Shown here in pieces: positions 44,479 through 53,857 of a stretch of DNA of 64,000 nt. Origin of the DNA: Tolypothrix brevis GSE-NOS-MK-07-07A. Its GTDB lineage: Bacteria > Cyanobacteriota > Cyanobacteriia > Cyanobacteriales > Nostocaceae. A program made the translations under genes and the position numbers. The DNA lies in NCBI GenBank assembly GCA_019358985.1, contig JAHHIJ010000025.1, forward strand, positions 1 to 64,000, in the 5' to 3' direction. How positions within the stretch are numbered: position 1 is the first letter of the stretch; each line of letters starts with the position of its first letter. The notes below the pieces were generated by a model, which was not told where the DNA came from, searched no databases, and saw only the letters and a program-made list of their open reading frames with translations.

Positions 44479-45387
44479 TTAATTCTCTTGTTTCGGTGGA
44501 GTAGGAAAGAAACCTCCCGATTTAGGTTTAGCATCTTCTGGTGGTAGAGTTAACAAGACTCTTTCACCACCTTTCAAGCCAAACTTGACTTCCGTTTTAT
44601 TGTTGACAGCAACACCTACTTTTACTGGCACAAACACAGGCTTATTTTCTTTGTCTAAAATATATATACCCGTTCCTCGCTGATCGCGGATAACTGCAAT
44701 GGTGGGGACTACTAATGCATTTTCATGTTGACCTAATTCAAATTCAACTTCCACATTCATTCCCGAACGTAAAAGGCTTTTATTCTCGGAAGTAATAGCC
44801 GCTTTGACTTCAAAACTAGTAACATTTTGTTCGACATTTGCTTGCGTGGCAATCTGCAATACTTTTCCTGTAAAAATTTGACTTGGATAGGCATCCGTTT
44901 TGATTTTCAATGTTTGATTGATGCGAACTTTCGCTAAATTTGATTCCGAAACATTTGCGACTACTTGATTATTTGCGGTTAAAGATAAAATTGAAGAAGA
45001 GAGACTAGAAGAACTTGAACCTCCAGCATTATTTGGAGTCACAAAAGAACCAGGATCGGCATATTTTTTAGTCACGACTCCATCAAAAGGAGCGCGAATG
45101 ACTGTATCGTTAATTTGAGCTAAAACTGTTTGTAAAGAACCCCGTGCAGAATTAACTTGCGATCGCGCTTGGTCAATATCTTCTTTTCTCGCACCAGCTT
45201 TAATTAAATTATAAGATTGCTGTAATTGTTTGACCTTTGCTCGTGCTTGTTCGATATCTTCACTGCGGGAACCTGTTTGTTGTAATTTTAATGCTTGTTC
45301 TGCTTCCTGAAACTGCGCTAATGCAGTATCTCTATTTGTTTGATAGGGAGATAAAGACAGAATGGGAGCAACATTGTCACATCTCCC
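44479..45387 (-). pseudogene. HlyD/MacA-type efflux adaptor gene, 5'-truncated
   Basis: The open frame runs ~303 codons, from just after an in-frame TAG at 45388-45390 to 44479, with no plausible start. It encodes the descending coiled coil (DIEQARAKVKQLQQSYNLIK, EDIDQARSQVNSARGSL), the second lipoyl half (VIRAPFDGVVTKKYADPGSF) and the beta-barrel/membrane-proximal domains. The signal/anchor, first lipoyl half and ascending coil (about 150-200 residues) are missing. A GTG at 45075 is inside the conserved lipoyl strand and is not a real start. The truncation point is ~60 bp from the Spy-like gene stop. Confidence 0.75.
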
Positions 45388-45439
45388 CTATTCTCTTATT
45401 GTTAGCCTTTCTCTAGCCAGGTAATAGGTTCAAAAATTA

Positions 45440-45745
45440 TTATCTGCGGAATCCAAATGGTGTTCCACCACCTTGTTTTTGCATCATTTTCCGAAGTTTT
45501 TGTTTTTGTTCGTTGGTGAGGATGCTAAATAGCTGACTACGTTGCCATTTTTGTACATCTTCGAGTTCTTCCTTTTGCTGTCTGGATAGATTTAAGGATT
45601 GAATCACTTCTTGAGGCTTTCTTCCTCCTTCCACAGCAGATTTTACATATTCTTGTTGTTCGCTGGTGAGAATTTTGTTCATGCGATCGCTCACTTCTCC
45701 TTTCACTTCCTGAAGCTTTTCTTTTTGCTCGTCAGTGAAATCCAT
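45440..45745 (-). CDS. Spy/CpxP-like LTxxQ repeat protein, lacking a signal peptide
   Basis: 101 aa from ATG 45745. Highly charged helices with two Spy/CpxP-style LTxxQ motifs (ILTSEQQEYVKSAVEGG; ILTNEQKQKLRKMM) and FTDEQKEKLQEVKGEV at the start. Family members are periplasmic chaperones or metal/envelope stress sensors made with a signal peptide. Here the frame upstream of MDFTDEQ encodes no export signal, so the 5' end is probably deleted. It is head to head with a similarly shortened kinase. Confidence 0.6.
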   Translation of the reverse strand: MDFTDEQKEKLQEVKGEVSDRMNKILTSEQQEYVKSAVEGGRKPQEVIQSLNLSRQQKEELEDVQKWQRSQLFSILTNEQKQKLRKMMQKQGGGTPFGFRR

Positions 45746-45815
45746 AAAACTAACTCTTCTGAATGAAGAAATTATCAAGAGCATTTTAACTAGCTTAAAA
45801 TTGACCGCTGGAGTC

Positions 45816-46556
45816 ATGTTTAGTTTCGTCCTCACATTTGTTTTATTACTAGCAAATGCTTTAGTAGCAGAAAGGCAAAGTCGTCAAAAAATGATTTTAG
45901 CACACGAACAATTAAGACTTTATGCCATGAGGATAGAAGACCAAGCCACTTTATTAGAAAGAAATCGAATTGCCCGTGAAATTCACGATTCTTTAGGTCA
46001 TTCCCTCACGGCACAAAGCATACAAATAGAGAACGCCTTAGTCTATATTGACTCGAATATTGAAAAAACTAAAGGTTTTTTATTAGAAGCAAAAAAGCTT
46101 GGTGCAAGTGCTTTAAAAGAAGTTCGTTTTTCTGTTTCTACTTTGCTTTCTGACCCTTTAAAAGGAAAAAGTTTAGAATTTGCAATTAGGAACTTGCTCG
46201 CAGATTTTCAAAATCAATCACAAATTGAACCTGAATATTATTTAGAATTTTCTCAAACTTTACCGCAAGATATTAACCTTGCTATTTACCGAATTATTCA
46301 GGAAGCTTTAACCAATATTTCCAAACATAGCATGACAAATGATGTAATAGTTGATGTAAAAACTACTACCAATTCTCTGTGCTTGCGCGTAGAAGACAAT
46401 GGTGTAGGATTTGACCCCAACCAAAATACCACAGGTTTTGGTCTGCAAAGTATGCGCGATCGCACCAATGCACTGGGGGGACAATTCTATCTCAACAGTG
46501 AACCAGGAGGAGGTTGCAGTATAATGGCAATTTTCCCATTGTCGAGGCTGGACTGA
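45816..46556 (+). CDS. NarL-type sensor histidine kinase, N-terminally shortened
   Basis: 246 aa if ATG 45816 is used (a GTG at 45735 overlaps the opposite gene). One membrane helix (MFSFVLTFVLLLANALVAE) remains, then a coiled linker, the HisKA_3 box NRIAREIHDSLGHSLTAQ with the phospho-His, and the ATPase part (LQEALTNISKHS; VEDNGVGFDP; GFGLQSMRDR). The helix begins abruptly and no sensor domain is left, so upstream sequence was probably lost. Its stop overlaps the response regulator start by one base. Confidence 0.8.
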   Translation: MFSFVLTFVLLLANALVAERQSRQKMILAHEQLRLYAMRIEDQATLLERNRIAREIHDSLGHSLTAQSIQIENALVYIDSNIEKTKGFLLEAKKLGASALKEVRFSVSTLLSDPLKGKSLEFAIRNLLADFQNQSQIEPEYYLEFSQTLPQDINLAIYRIIQEALTNISKHSMTNDVIVDVKTTTNSLCLRVEDNGVGFDPNQNTTGFGLQSMRDRTNALGGQFYLNSEPGGGCSIMAIFPLSRLD

Positions 46557-47206
46557 TGATTCGACTACTAGTGGTTGATGACCAAACGATTATTCGTCAG
46601 GGTATCAAAAGTTTACTGGAATCTCAACCCGATTTTGAAGTAGTTGGTGAGGCTGAAAATGGCAAACAAGCTATATCCCAAGTCGAAGCTTTGCAACCAG
46701 ATGTGGTTTTGATGGACGTGCGAATGCCAATAATAGATGGTGTCGCAGCAACAAAAGCTATTACGCAGCAATTTCCCTTAGTAAAAGTCTTAATTTTAAC
46801 TACTTTTGATGATGATAAGTATATTTCCCAAGGAATGCGATTTGGTGCTAAGGGTTACTTGTTAAAAGATACACCTTTGGAAGCTTTAGCAAATACCATA
46901 CGTTTGGTAGATTCAGGACATACCCATTTAGGACCAGGATTGTTTGAGAGAATGATGACTCCTACTTTAGAAGTTACATCAGCAAAAATTTCTACCCCAC
47001 CACCTGAGTTAGAAGAATTAACTCCTAGAGAAAAAGAGGTTTTACAGCTAATAGCTTCTGGTGCGAGTAATCGAGAAATTGCCGAATCTTTGTTTATTAC
47101 AGAAAGAACAGTAAAAAACCACGTCACGAGTATTCTAACAAGATTGAATTTAAGAGATAGAACCCAAGCTGCTATTTTTGCTAATTCATTTCGTTTTGAG
47201 GGGTAA
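46556..47206 (+). CDS. NarL/LuxR-type response regulator
   Basis: 216 aa. The receiver domain has LLVVDDQTIIRQGIKSLLES and phospho-acceptor VVLMDVRMPIIDG (Asp), LILTTFDDDKY and the Lys of GYLLKDTP. The C-terminal HTH is LTPREKEVLQLIASGASNRE then IAESLFITERTVKNHVTSIL. ATG 46556 overlaps the kinase stop (TGATG), so the pair is translationally coupled. A longer frame starting at 46514 is inside the kinase. Likely target: the neighbouring efflux/Spy genes. Confidence 0.93.
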   Translation: MIRLLVVDDQTIIRQGIKSLLESQPDFEVVGEAENGKQAISQVEALQPDVVLMDVRMPIIDGVAATKAITQQFPLVKVLILTTFDDDKYISQGMRFGAKGYLLKDTPLEALANTIRLVDSGHTHLGPGLFERMMTPTLEVTSAKISTPPPELEELTPREKEVLQLIASGASNREIAESLFITERTVKNHVTSILTRLNLRDRTQAAIFANSFRFEG

Positions 47207-47230
47207 AAATATATCTATGAATATATCTCT

Positions 47231-47407
47231 AGGACTTACGCATTGACAAAAAACACCAAATAGGAGGTATGGATTTCAGGAATTAAAACCTGATTTTTCT
47301 TTTGTTTTTTAGCGATCGCTACCCATTTAAAGATTATTGTCAAAAGCCTGAAACGGCGAATTTACATTCACACATATTATGTGCAATTTGTACAGTGCGT
47401 AAGTCCT
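47231..47407. mobile_element. MITE-like element, family C, 177 bp
   Basis: Perfect terminal AGGACTTACGCA / TGCGTAAGTCCT. The interior is unique within the family and contains one HIP1 site. Located just after the response regulator gene. Confidence 0.75.
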
Positions 47408-47450
47408 AATCTCAATTAACCTGCTAAATCACTAACATCCCTTAATAAAA

Positions 47451-47478
47451 TCCCCCTTCCCCAAAGAAGGAAAGGGGG
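47451..47478 (-). terminator. Hairpin after the AAA-R3H gene
   Basis: CCCCCTTCC and GGAAAGGGGG pair around CCAAAGAA, 13 nt beyond the stop of the minus-strand gene. The same C-rich palindrome type is dispersed in the genome, so its terminator role is tentative. Confidence 0.5.
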
Positions 47479-47490
47479 TAAAAGCTGAGA

Positions 47491-49227
47491 TTAAGCCGGA
47501 TAAATCCGTAGACGCCGATTTGGTTCATCCCCAAAACTGTGCGACTTCAAGCGGTAGTGTTCTACCAACTCGTGTTGCATTTTACGCACTTGGGCAGAAC
47601 GTGGCAGTAATTCTACTGGTTGACCTTTGGGAATGACAATTTGCTCTACGGCAAGTCTGGCTTCCTCTAAAGCATCCATCTCATCATCGCTGCCGCTGTG
47701 GAGAAATAATTGCAATTCCCGGTCATCGGCTAGTTCCGGATCGTCCATGTTCAGCAAGCGTCGCAAACCACGGGTAATCTGGGGAATCGTGCTGGCTTTA
47801 ATCATGTGAATCGGTAGATGACGAGCTTTTGCCATTTGCCTGAGTTTAGCGTGATTTTTGACATGCGATCGCAGTGCCAAAATTGCATCAGCACTATCGA
47901 TATCTTTTGTCAATACAACTGGCAAAGTTAACACACTTACTACCTGTTCCAACTGGTGGCGACTAACACCATAGGGGAAAATATGCAATGGCAAATCTTC
48001 ACCGTTTGGTCCAGGGAGTCTGGGAGTGGCAAAATCAATACTCTCAGAGTAATTGAAAGATTCATCTAATAAGCGGTCAAATTCACTTTGCCCACTCACC
48101 CGCTCTCGCTCAGGAGATAATAGCGGTAGTGCTACCATTTGTCCAGATGAACGCCAGCCATTAGGGGGTCGCGCTGATGCGAAAGATTCCTCACCAACAG
48201 CTTGGGGCAGACCACGACCGTTTACTACAGATAACTGTCGGGCTATAGCCACCTTGCCAGTATCATCAACGGTTCTCGTCTGCGGATTAGCCTGACGCCC
48301 CCGCAGAAGACTATCAACTGTATCCGCAACAGCTTCGTGTACTACCCAACGCTGCCGTTCGAGCATTTCCACAGCAATCTCGAAAGTAGGAGGTGCTTTG
48401 CGTTCCAAAACAGTTTTTTGACTACCCCGTCTTCTCGCTTCGTCATCCCCCAAAGTCACAGCCTGGATACCCCCAACTAAATCACATAAAGTCGGATTTT
48501 TAATCAGGTTCTCTATCTGGTTGCCGTGTGCCGTACCTACCAATTGTACGCCGCGTTCAGCAATAGTACGTGCCGCCAGAGCTTCGAGTTCTGTACCAAT
48601 TTCATCAATAACAATGACTTCTGGCATATGGTTTTCCACTGCCTCAATCATCACCTGATGCTGAAGTTCGGGATGAGCTACTTGCATCCGTCTGGCACGA
48701 CCAATAGCGGAATGGGCAACGTCACCATCTCCAGCAATTTCGTTAGAGGTATCAATGATTACCACTCGCTTATTTAACTCATCCGCCAATACACGAGCTA
48801 TTTCCCGTAATGCGGTAGTTTTACCCACGCCCGGACGCCCCAGCATGAGAATCGATTTACCAGTTTCTACCAAATCGCGGATCATGCCTATAGTTCCGAA
48901 TACCGCTCGACCGACGCGACAAGTCAAGCCGATGATTTTGCCGGTGCGGTTGCGGATGGCGCTAATGCGATGCAAAGTTTGCTCAATTCCTGCGCGATTA
49001 TCTCCGCCAAAAATTCCCACTCTTGAGACGCAATCATCTATCTGTTCTTGAGTTACGGGTATTTCGCTCAGATACTCGGCGCTAGTAGGAAAACGAGCTT
49101 CTGGGCGACGACCCAAATCCAAAACTACTTCAACTAAACTATCTCGTCGGGGATGACTCTCTAGTATTTGACGCAGGTCTTGGGGCACAATGTCTAATAA
49201 CTTTTGGAGATCGTCTGTAATCGTCAT
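47491..49227 (-). CDS. AAA ATPase with R3H domain (Ycf45/SpoIIIAA-like)
   Basis: 578 aa from ATG 49227 (MTITDDLQKLLDIVPQDLRQ); the frame to 49344 overlaps the upstream gene and lacks support. P-loop ATPase core with Walker A LMLGRPGVGKTTALREIAR, Walker B EVIVIDEIGTELEALAARTI and GVQLVGTAHGNQIENLI. The middle is disordered, then a conserved segment (LPLHIFPYGVSRHQLEQVV), and at the C-terminus an R3H nucleic-acid-binding domain (RKMQHELVEHYRLKSHSFGD, RRLRIYP). Plastid ycf45 and sporulation SpoIIIAA are relatives. Role unknown. Confidence 0.85.
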   Translation of the reverse strand: MTITDDLQKLLDIVPQDLRQILESHPRRDSLVEVVLDLGRRPEARFPTSAEYLSEIPVTQEQIDDCVSRVGIFGGDNRAGIEQTLHRISAIRNRTGKIIGLTCRVGRAVFGTIGMIRDLVETGKSILMLGRPGVGKTTALREIARVLADELNKRVVIIDTSNEIAGDGDVAHSAIGRARRMQVAHPELQHQVMIEAVENHMPEVIVIDEIGTELEALAARTIAERGVQLVGTAHGNQIENLIKNPTLCDLVGGIQAVTLGDDEARRRGSQKTVLERKAPPTFEIAVEMLERQRWVVHEAVADTVDSLLRGRQANPQTRTVDDTGKVAIARQLSVVNGRGLPQAVGEESFASARPPNGWRSSGQMVALPLLSPERERVSGQSEFDRLLDESFNYSESIDFATPRLPGPNGEDLPLHIFPYGVSRHQLEQVVSVLTLPVVLTKDIDSADAILALRSHVKNHAKLRQMAKARHLPIHMIKASTIPQITRGLRRLLNMDDPELADDRELQLFLHSGSDDEMDALEEARLAVEQIVIPKGQPVELLPRSAQVRKMQHELVEHYRLKSHSFGDEPNRRLRIYPA

Positions 49228-49297
49228 GCTTTCTATGGTGACGTTTTTAGAGATAGATAGGACACTTTCTTTGATTTGTGTCCGCAACGCGCTTTTA

Positions 49298-50473
49298 TCA
49301 GCGCTCCTGCTGTGACTTGAGTTGGGAAACGAGAGAATAAGCAAGCTCTACAGCTTGCCAAAGTAATACTTCGTCTTCTTCAAGGCGAACAGTTGGCTTG
49401 ACATTTGCTTTGTTTACCTCCTTGGTTTCTAACTGTTCAAGAATCGGTGACAGTAGTACACGGGCATAGCTGCCGTATGCAATACCGGATATGGAGGAGG
49501 GGAGGAGGGGAGGAGGGGGGGAGGGGGGGAATTTTTCCCCTTGTCTCCTTGGAGTCTCCAAGGAGTCTCCAAGGAGTCTCCCTTTCCTCAGCAGTTCCAT
49601 TGCTTTTAACTTAGCAACGGTGTAGCTGTTAGTGCCTCCTGCTAACTGCACATATCCGGGTAATTTAGCTGCCAAAACTTTTTGGGCTAATTTCACTGCC
49701 GCGTGAGTAGTGCCATCTCCAATATCTCCACTCATTGGACGACCATCAGTTTGCCAAATTAAGGCACTGTTGATTGGGGTCATCAGATCGTAAAGTGCGT
49801 GTAAGTAGTCAGTTAAGTTATCGCCATCGGGACAACTAATTGATACTACCTTGAGACGATCTACCCACGGTGAAATTGCTTGCCATAATCGTTTAAATTC
49901 TGTTAAGCGTCCTACTTTTGTATGGATTTCTACAGCATCTACCCCACTTGACATTACTAATGGTGCGATCGCTCCTGGAGTTGAAACATACGACCTTGTA
50001 TAAATTATACCATAAGGACAAGCTGGTAAACAACGACCGCAGCCGTAGCATTTTTGCGATACGACTCCCGAAAAGTCGTTTTTGATACCGTTAAACACAA
50101 TCGCTTGCACTGGACAAATCTTTTCACATGGTCTATCGCAGTCTGTAGGACAAACAGCCGAATTAAACTCGGCTTTGCGGAAATGGGGGTCTTCCCCATC
50201 GTTTAAACTGACCATTAACAAAGGGGACTTTGCCTTTTTGCCAAAGCCTCGCTTTTCGGCATCCCCAGCTAAATCTTTGGCTACTTGTAGCGCGGATTGT
50301 GCTGCTGCAATCACCGCAGGATCAGCTGCGACATCTATACAGTCAGCACCAGCCAATGTGTAGGCTAATGTTAAACTACTGACCGCAGGCAGATGTTGGA
50401 AACTGGCGCCACAGATGAGCTTAAACCAGTGACCTTCTTTGAGGGAGCTAATGGGGTTGATGTGATCAGTCAC
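49298..50473 (-). CDS. ldpA: LdpA, iron-sulfur protein of circadian input
   Basis: 391 aa. LdpA (light-dependent period) adjusts the cyanobacterial clock according to redox. Cysteine clusters: CPTDCDRPCEKICPVQAIVF near residue 108 and KCYGCGRCLPACPYGII near residue 140, binding [4Fe-4S] clusters. N-terminus FKLICGASFQHLPAVSSLTL and C-terminus SGIAYGSYARVLLSPILEQ match the family. About residues 297-327 are translated from purine-rich simple repeats (GGAGACTCC units and a G/A tract), an in-frame insertion. The AAA-R3H gene follows on the same strand. Confidence 0.9.
   Translation of the reverse strand: MTDHINPISSLKEGHWFKLICGASFQHLPAVSSLTLAYTLAGADCIDVAADPAVIAAAQSALQVAKDLAGDAEKRGFGKKAKSPLLMVSLNDGEDPHFRKAEFNSAVCPTDCDRPCEKICPVQAIVFNGIKNDFSGVVSQKCYGCGRCLPACPYGIIYTRSYVSTPGAIAPLVMSSGVDAVEIHTKVGRLTEFKRLWQAISPWVDRLKVVSISCPDGDNLTDYLHALYDLMTPINSALIWQTDGRPMSGDIGDGTTHAAVKLAQKVLAAKLPGYVQLAGGTNSYTVAKLKAMELLRKGRLLGDSLETPRRQGEKFPPSPPPPLLPSSISGIAYGSYARVLLSPILEQLETKEVNKANVKPTVRLEEDEVLLWQAVELAYSLVSQLKSQQER
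49492..49583. repeat. Simple repeats inside ldpA
   Basis: GGAGGGGAGGAGGGGGGGAG-type tract followed by three copies of CTTGGAGTCTCCAAGGAGTC-like units (9-11 bp, palindromic). Frame is kept. Confidence 0.85.
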
Positions 50474-50540
50474 TTCTCTATTATGCTTATATGTGACTGA
50501 AAATTGTACTCGTTGGTTAATAAAAAGTTTTGCTTTGCCG

Positions 50541-50692
50541 TGTTAAGGGTCAAAAGTCAAGGGTCAAGGGTCAAGAGTCAAGGGTCAAAATAATGACTAT
50601 AGACTAATAGACACAATATGTAGAGACGTAGCAATGCTACGTCTTGTAGGGGTTGTGGGTAACGCATAATTAATTTCCACATCGGTTTCCTG
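50541..50692. repeat. Heptamer repeat and family A MITE upstream of ldpA
   Basis: 50547-50592 is a string of AGGGTCA/AGAGTCA heptamers. 50609-50692 is a family A copy (AGACACAATATG, TAGCAATGCTA hairpin, GGGTAACGCATAATTAATTT). Together they occupy most of the spacer before the next gene. Confidence 0.75.
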
Positions 50693-50727
50693 AATGTATT
50701 TGTAGCATTATTTTTTCCTGCTTGGTA

Positions 50728-52563
50728 TTACCACTGAGGTGCGTTCGCGATGAAGTCTAGAACTAATTCTGGTTGTAGAGGTCGAGAAAATAGATATCCT
50801 TGAGCAAAATTACAATTTAAATTTCTCAGTTGTGCTAACTGAAAAGTGGTTTCTACACCTTCAGCGATCGCACTCATCCCCATTGATTTGGCAATACCGA
50901 GCATCGCTGGCACTAACCCCATGCTTTCTTCGTTTTCCTGCATACGTTTGACAAAGGATTGGTCAATCTTTAAGACATTGAAAGGAAAGTTATACAAATA
51001 ACTTAACGATGAATAACCTGTCCCAAAATCATCCATAACTAACTTAATTTTTCGTTCACTTAATTGTTGTAAAATTTTTTTCAGTACCAGACTATTTTCC
51101 ATAATTACACTTTCTGTAATTTCTATTTCCAGACTTGCAGGATTTATTTTAGTTTCTTGAATAATCTGGTCAATGTGTGATAAAAATTTCGGGTCTGAAA
51201 ACAATAGCACACTCAAATTCACACTGATAAATAGAGATTTTAGTGTCGCTGAGTGGTTTTGCCAAATAGTTAGCTGCTCGCAAGCCGATCGCAATACCCA
51301 AATATTGATAGCACGAATCAAACCTGTTTCTTCCGCAACCGGGATAAACTCTGTAGGAGAAATCAAACCGCGAGTAGGATGTTGCCAACGCACAAGGGCT
51401 TCTAATCCAGAGATTTTGCCTGTAACTAAAGAAATAATTGGCTGGTAGTAAACGAGAAATTCTTGCCGTTCTACAGCTCTACGCAAATCGTTTTCCAATT
51501 CTAAAAGCTGGGTAGCTTCGTGATGCATTTCTGGGTTAAAAACGTGATATGTGCCTTTTCCTAAAGCTTTAGCTCGATACATTGCTGTATCAGCATCTCG
51601 CAGTAAATACTCTGGCTTGTCGCAATCACTATTGCCCCAACTAATGCCAATGCTGGCATTTATAAATACCTCATATCGAGACAATTTGAAAGTTAGTGAG
51701 AACTGTTGCAGAATATCTTCGACAACTTGAATTGCTTGGGTGATATCTGTTAATTTTTCGAGAATAATTCCAAATTCATCTCCGCCTAATCGTGCTAAAG
51801 TATCAACAGGTAATAAAGATTGTTCTAGTCGATTGGCGATCGCTACGAGCAATTCATCTCCCACCAAATGACCAAGAGAATCATTGACAAGTTTAAAGCG
51901 ATCGCAATCCAAAAAAAACACGGCAAACTGAAAATTAGTTTCTAATTTAGCACGATTCAAAGCTCTTTGTAGTCGTCTAATAAACAAAACTCTATTCGGT
52001 AACCCAGTTAGTGAATCATGCAGTGCTATGTTCAGCAGTTTATTTTGCAATTGCTGCCGAAAAGTAACTTCTCTTTGAATTTTTTGTAGAGCCTTTTCTA
52101 ATTCACCAGTGCGCTGTTTTACTCTTTGTTCTAGTTCGGTGTTTAATTTCAATATTTCTAGTCGCGCTGTTTTCAACGCTAGTTGATTTTTGACACGTAC
52201 CAAAACTTCTTCAAACTCAAAAGGTTTGGTAATATAGTCTGCACCTCCTGCCCTAAAAGCTTTTACTTTGTCAAAAACATCATCCAAAGCACTAATAAAA
52301 ATCACCGGAATATCAGCAGTTAAATCACTCGCTTTTAAACGCTGACAAACCTTATAGCCGTCTACTTCTGGCATCATAATGTCAAGCAAAATTAAATCGG
52401 GTAATACTGTTTCACAAGTAGTTAGAGCCATTTGCCAGTTCAAAGCTTTACGAACGTTATAGCCATGCTTTGTTAGTAGTGAGGATAAAACTTGCAAATT
52501 ATCGGCTGTATCGTCAATAATCAAAATATCTTTTTTATGAGGATCTAACCGCTTGTAATTCAT
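50728..52563 (-). CDS. Response regulator with GGDEF and EAL domains
   Basis: 611 aa. Receiver at ~10-130 (ILIIDDTADNLQVLSSLL; phospho-Asp in LILLDIMMPEVDG; GGADYITKPFE), a short coiled coil, GGDEF at ~180-345 with intact DTLARLGGDEFGIIL, and EAL at ~365-605 with ISGLEALVRWQHP, SVNLSVLLF and LVMDDFGTGYSSL. Both c-di-GMP motifs are intact, so it could make or degrade c-di-GMP depending on phosphorylation. The partner kinase is not adjacent. Confidence 0.95.
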   Translation of the reverse strand: MNYKRLDPHKKDILIIDDTADNLQVLSSLLTKHGYNVRKALNWQMALTTCETVLPDLILLDIMMPEVDGYKVCQRLKASDLTADIPVIFISALDDVFDKVKAFRAGGADYITKPFEFEEVLVRVKNQLALKTARLEILKLNTELEQRVKQRTGELEKALQKIQREVTFRQQLQNKLLNIALHDSLTGLPNRVLFIRRLQRALNRAKLETNFQFAVFFLDCDRFKLVNDSLGHLVGDELLVAIANRLEQSLLPVDTLARLGGDEFGIILEKLTDITQAIQVVEDILQQFSLTFKLSRYEVFINASIGISWGNSDCDKPEYLLRDADTAMYRAKALGKGTYHVFNPEMHHEATQLLELENDLRRAVERQEFLVYYQPIISLVTGKISGLEALVRWQHPTRGLISPTEFIPVAEETGLIRAINIWVLRSACEQLTIWQNHSATLKSLFISVNLSVLLFSDPKFLSHIDQIIQETKINPASLEIEITESVIMENSLVLKKILQQLSERKIKLVMDDFGTGYSSLSYLYNFPFNVLKIDQSFVKRMQENEESMGLVPAMLGIAKSMGMSAIAEGVETTFQLAQLRNLNCNFAQGYLFSRPLQPELVLDFIANAPQW

Positions 52564-53222
52564 TCTGGGTTTATTATAGTTAATGCCATAATTTTCTCAA
52601 ATTCAGAGTTGTTTGCTAAACCTCGGAAAACGCGGAAAATTAACGGTTTATTTGGAGCAATTTGTTTAAGTTATTCTAAACTTACTTTTTTCCCACGATA
52701 AGATTACCTATTTTCTTCTTTCTCTTGTTACTACCCTTCTCAATCGCACTCCTACCATCAAGGCTACTGCATGGTGTACCTTTGTTTTCCACTCAGTTTG
52801 ATTTGTAATAAATCCTGACTAAGGTCGGTTTCAGTCGTAATTATCTGGGTTTGTTGACAAACAACTTTTGTATGCATTTGCGAGCCTTTTAGGGAATGAA
52901 ACAGCCCTGCTTCAAAAGGGGTACTAAGTTTTGAATTGATTGTCCTCCTTGTCCACGGACAAAAAAATAGAGTGCGTTAAACTACATCGACGCACTCACT
53001 AAAATTGAAAATACACTTGACAAACAGGCTTTACTTTTCAGACATTTAGGACTTACGCAAAAATAATTGAAAAGCCTATTATAGAGTGGCGGTAATTCAT
53101 GAATTACCGCGACTTACGACATCGGATTGCGTAAGTCCTAACATTATCTAACATCAGATGTAAATCTTTGTTAGCTTTAACATACATAAATTTAGCTACT
53201 CTAAAGACTGCCGTTCTTTGTT
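52564..53222. other. 660-bp spacer with a family C MITE
   Basis: No gene seen. 53048-53139 is the shortest family C copy. 52965-53010 contains an inverted pair GAGTGCGTTAAACTACA and GACGCACTC. The rest shows no feature I can name. Confidence 0.6.
53048..53139. mobile_element. MITE-like element, family C, 92 bp
   Basis: AGGACTTACGCAA / TTGCGTAAGTCCT ends; the interior includes a palindrome GCGGTAATTCATGAATTACCGC. Lies after the lepB pair. Confidence 0.75.
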
Positions 53223-53828
53223 TCACTTATTTAGTTCGCCAATATGATTTAAAGGCCAAAAGCGAGCTACGGCACGTCCAATAATATTTTCACGGGGGAC
53301 AATGCCCCAACAGCGTCCATCATAGCTATTTATTCGGTTGTCTCCTAGTACCAAATATGAATTTGCGGGAATAGTAACTGATTGAGACAAATAAGGTGGC
53401 TGCTTTCCTACGGTGCAAACATCAATCGATGTCCACGGTTGAGAGTTAAAGTAATTATCTTCCAAGAGAGGTTTGTTATTGACGTAAACTTTGCCTTCCC
53501 GAAGTTCTACCTTTTCGCCGGGTAATGCTATCACACGTTTAATAAAAGCATTGTGGTATTGTTCTTTTTGAAGCTCCTGTGTAGCTGAAAATACTACAAT
53601 GTCTCCGCGTTTTGGCTGACTAAAGTGGTAGCTCACCTTGTCTACAATAAACTTATCATCAATTTGTAAAGTCGGCTCCATTGACCCCGAAATGACGTTG
53701 AAAGCTTGCGCTGCAAAAGTGCGTATCCCAAAAGCAAAAATCAAACTCAATCCAATAGTTTTAGTTGTCTCTATCCAGAAATTTGGGATGTTTGAAGATG
53801 GCGATCCTGGATTTTCCTTGCGACTCAT
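53223..53828 (-). CDS. lepB: Signal peptidase I (second of tandem pair)
   Basis: 201 aa. One N-terminal membrane helix (IGLSLIFAFGIRTFAAQAF), catalytic Ser49 in ISGSMEPTLQ and Lys97 in AFIKRVIALPGEKVEL, then YLVLGDNRINSYDGRCWGIV. Removes signal peptides of exported proteins at the thylakoid or plasma membrane. It starts 29 nt after the stop of a close paralogue, so the two arose by tandem duplication and are probably cotranscribed. Confidence 0.94.
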   Translation of the reverse strand: MSRKENPGSPSSNIPNFWIETTKTIGLSLIFAFGIRTFAAQAFNVISGSMEPTLQIDDKFIVDKVSYHFSQPKRGDIVVFSATQELQKEQYHNAFIKRVIALPGEKVELREGKVYVNNKPLLEDNYFNSQPWTSIDVCTVGKQPPYLSQSVTIPANSYLVLGDNRINSYDGRCWGIVPRENIIGRAVARFWPLNHIGELNK

Positions 53829-53857
53829 TGTGGTATATTTCCCTTCCGAAATTATCT

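Noticed and set aside
52880-52945. Possible CRISPR-like repeat ending GGGAATGAAAC
   Set aside because: Occurs once; there is no second repeat or regular spacer.
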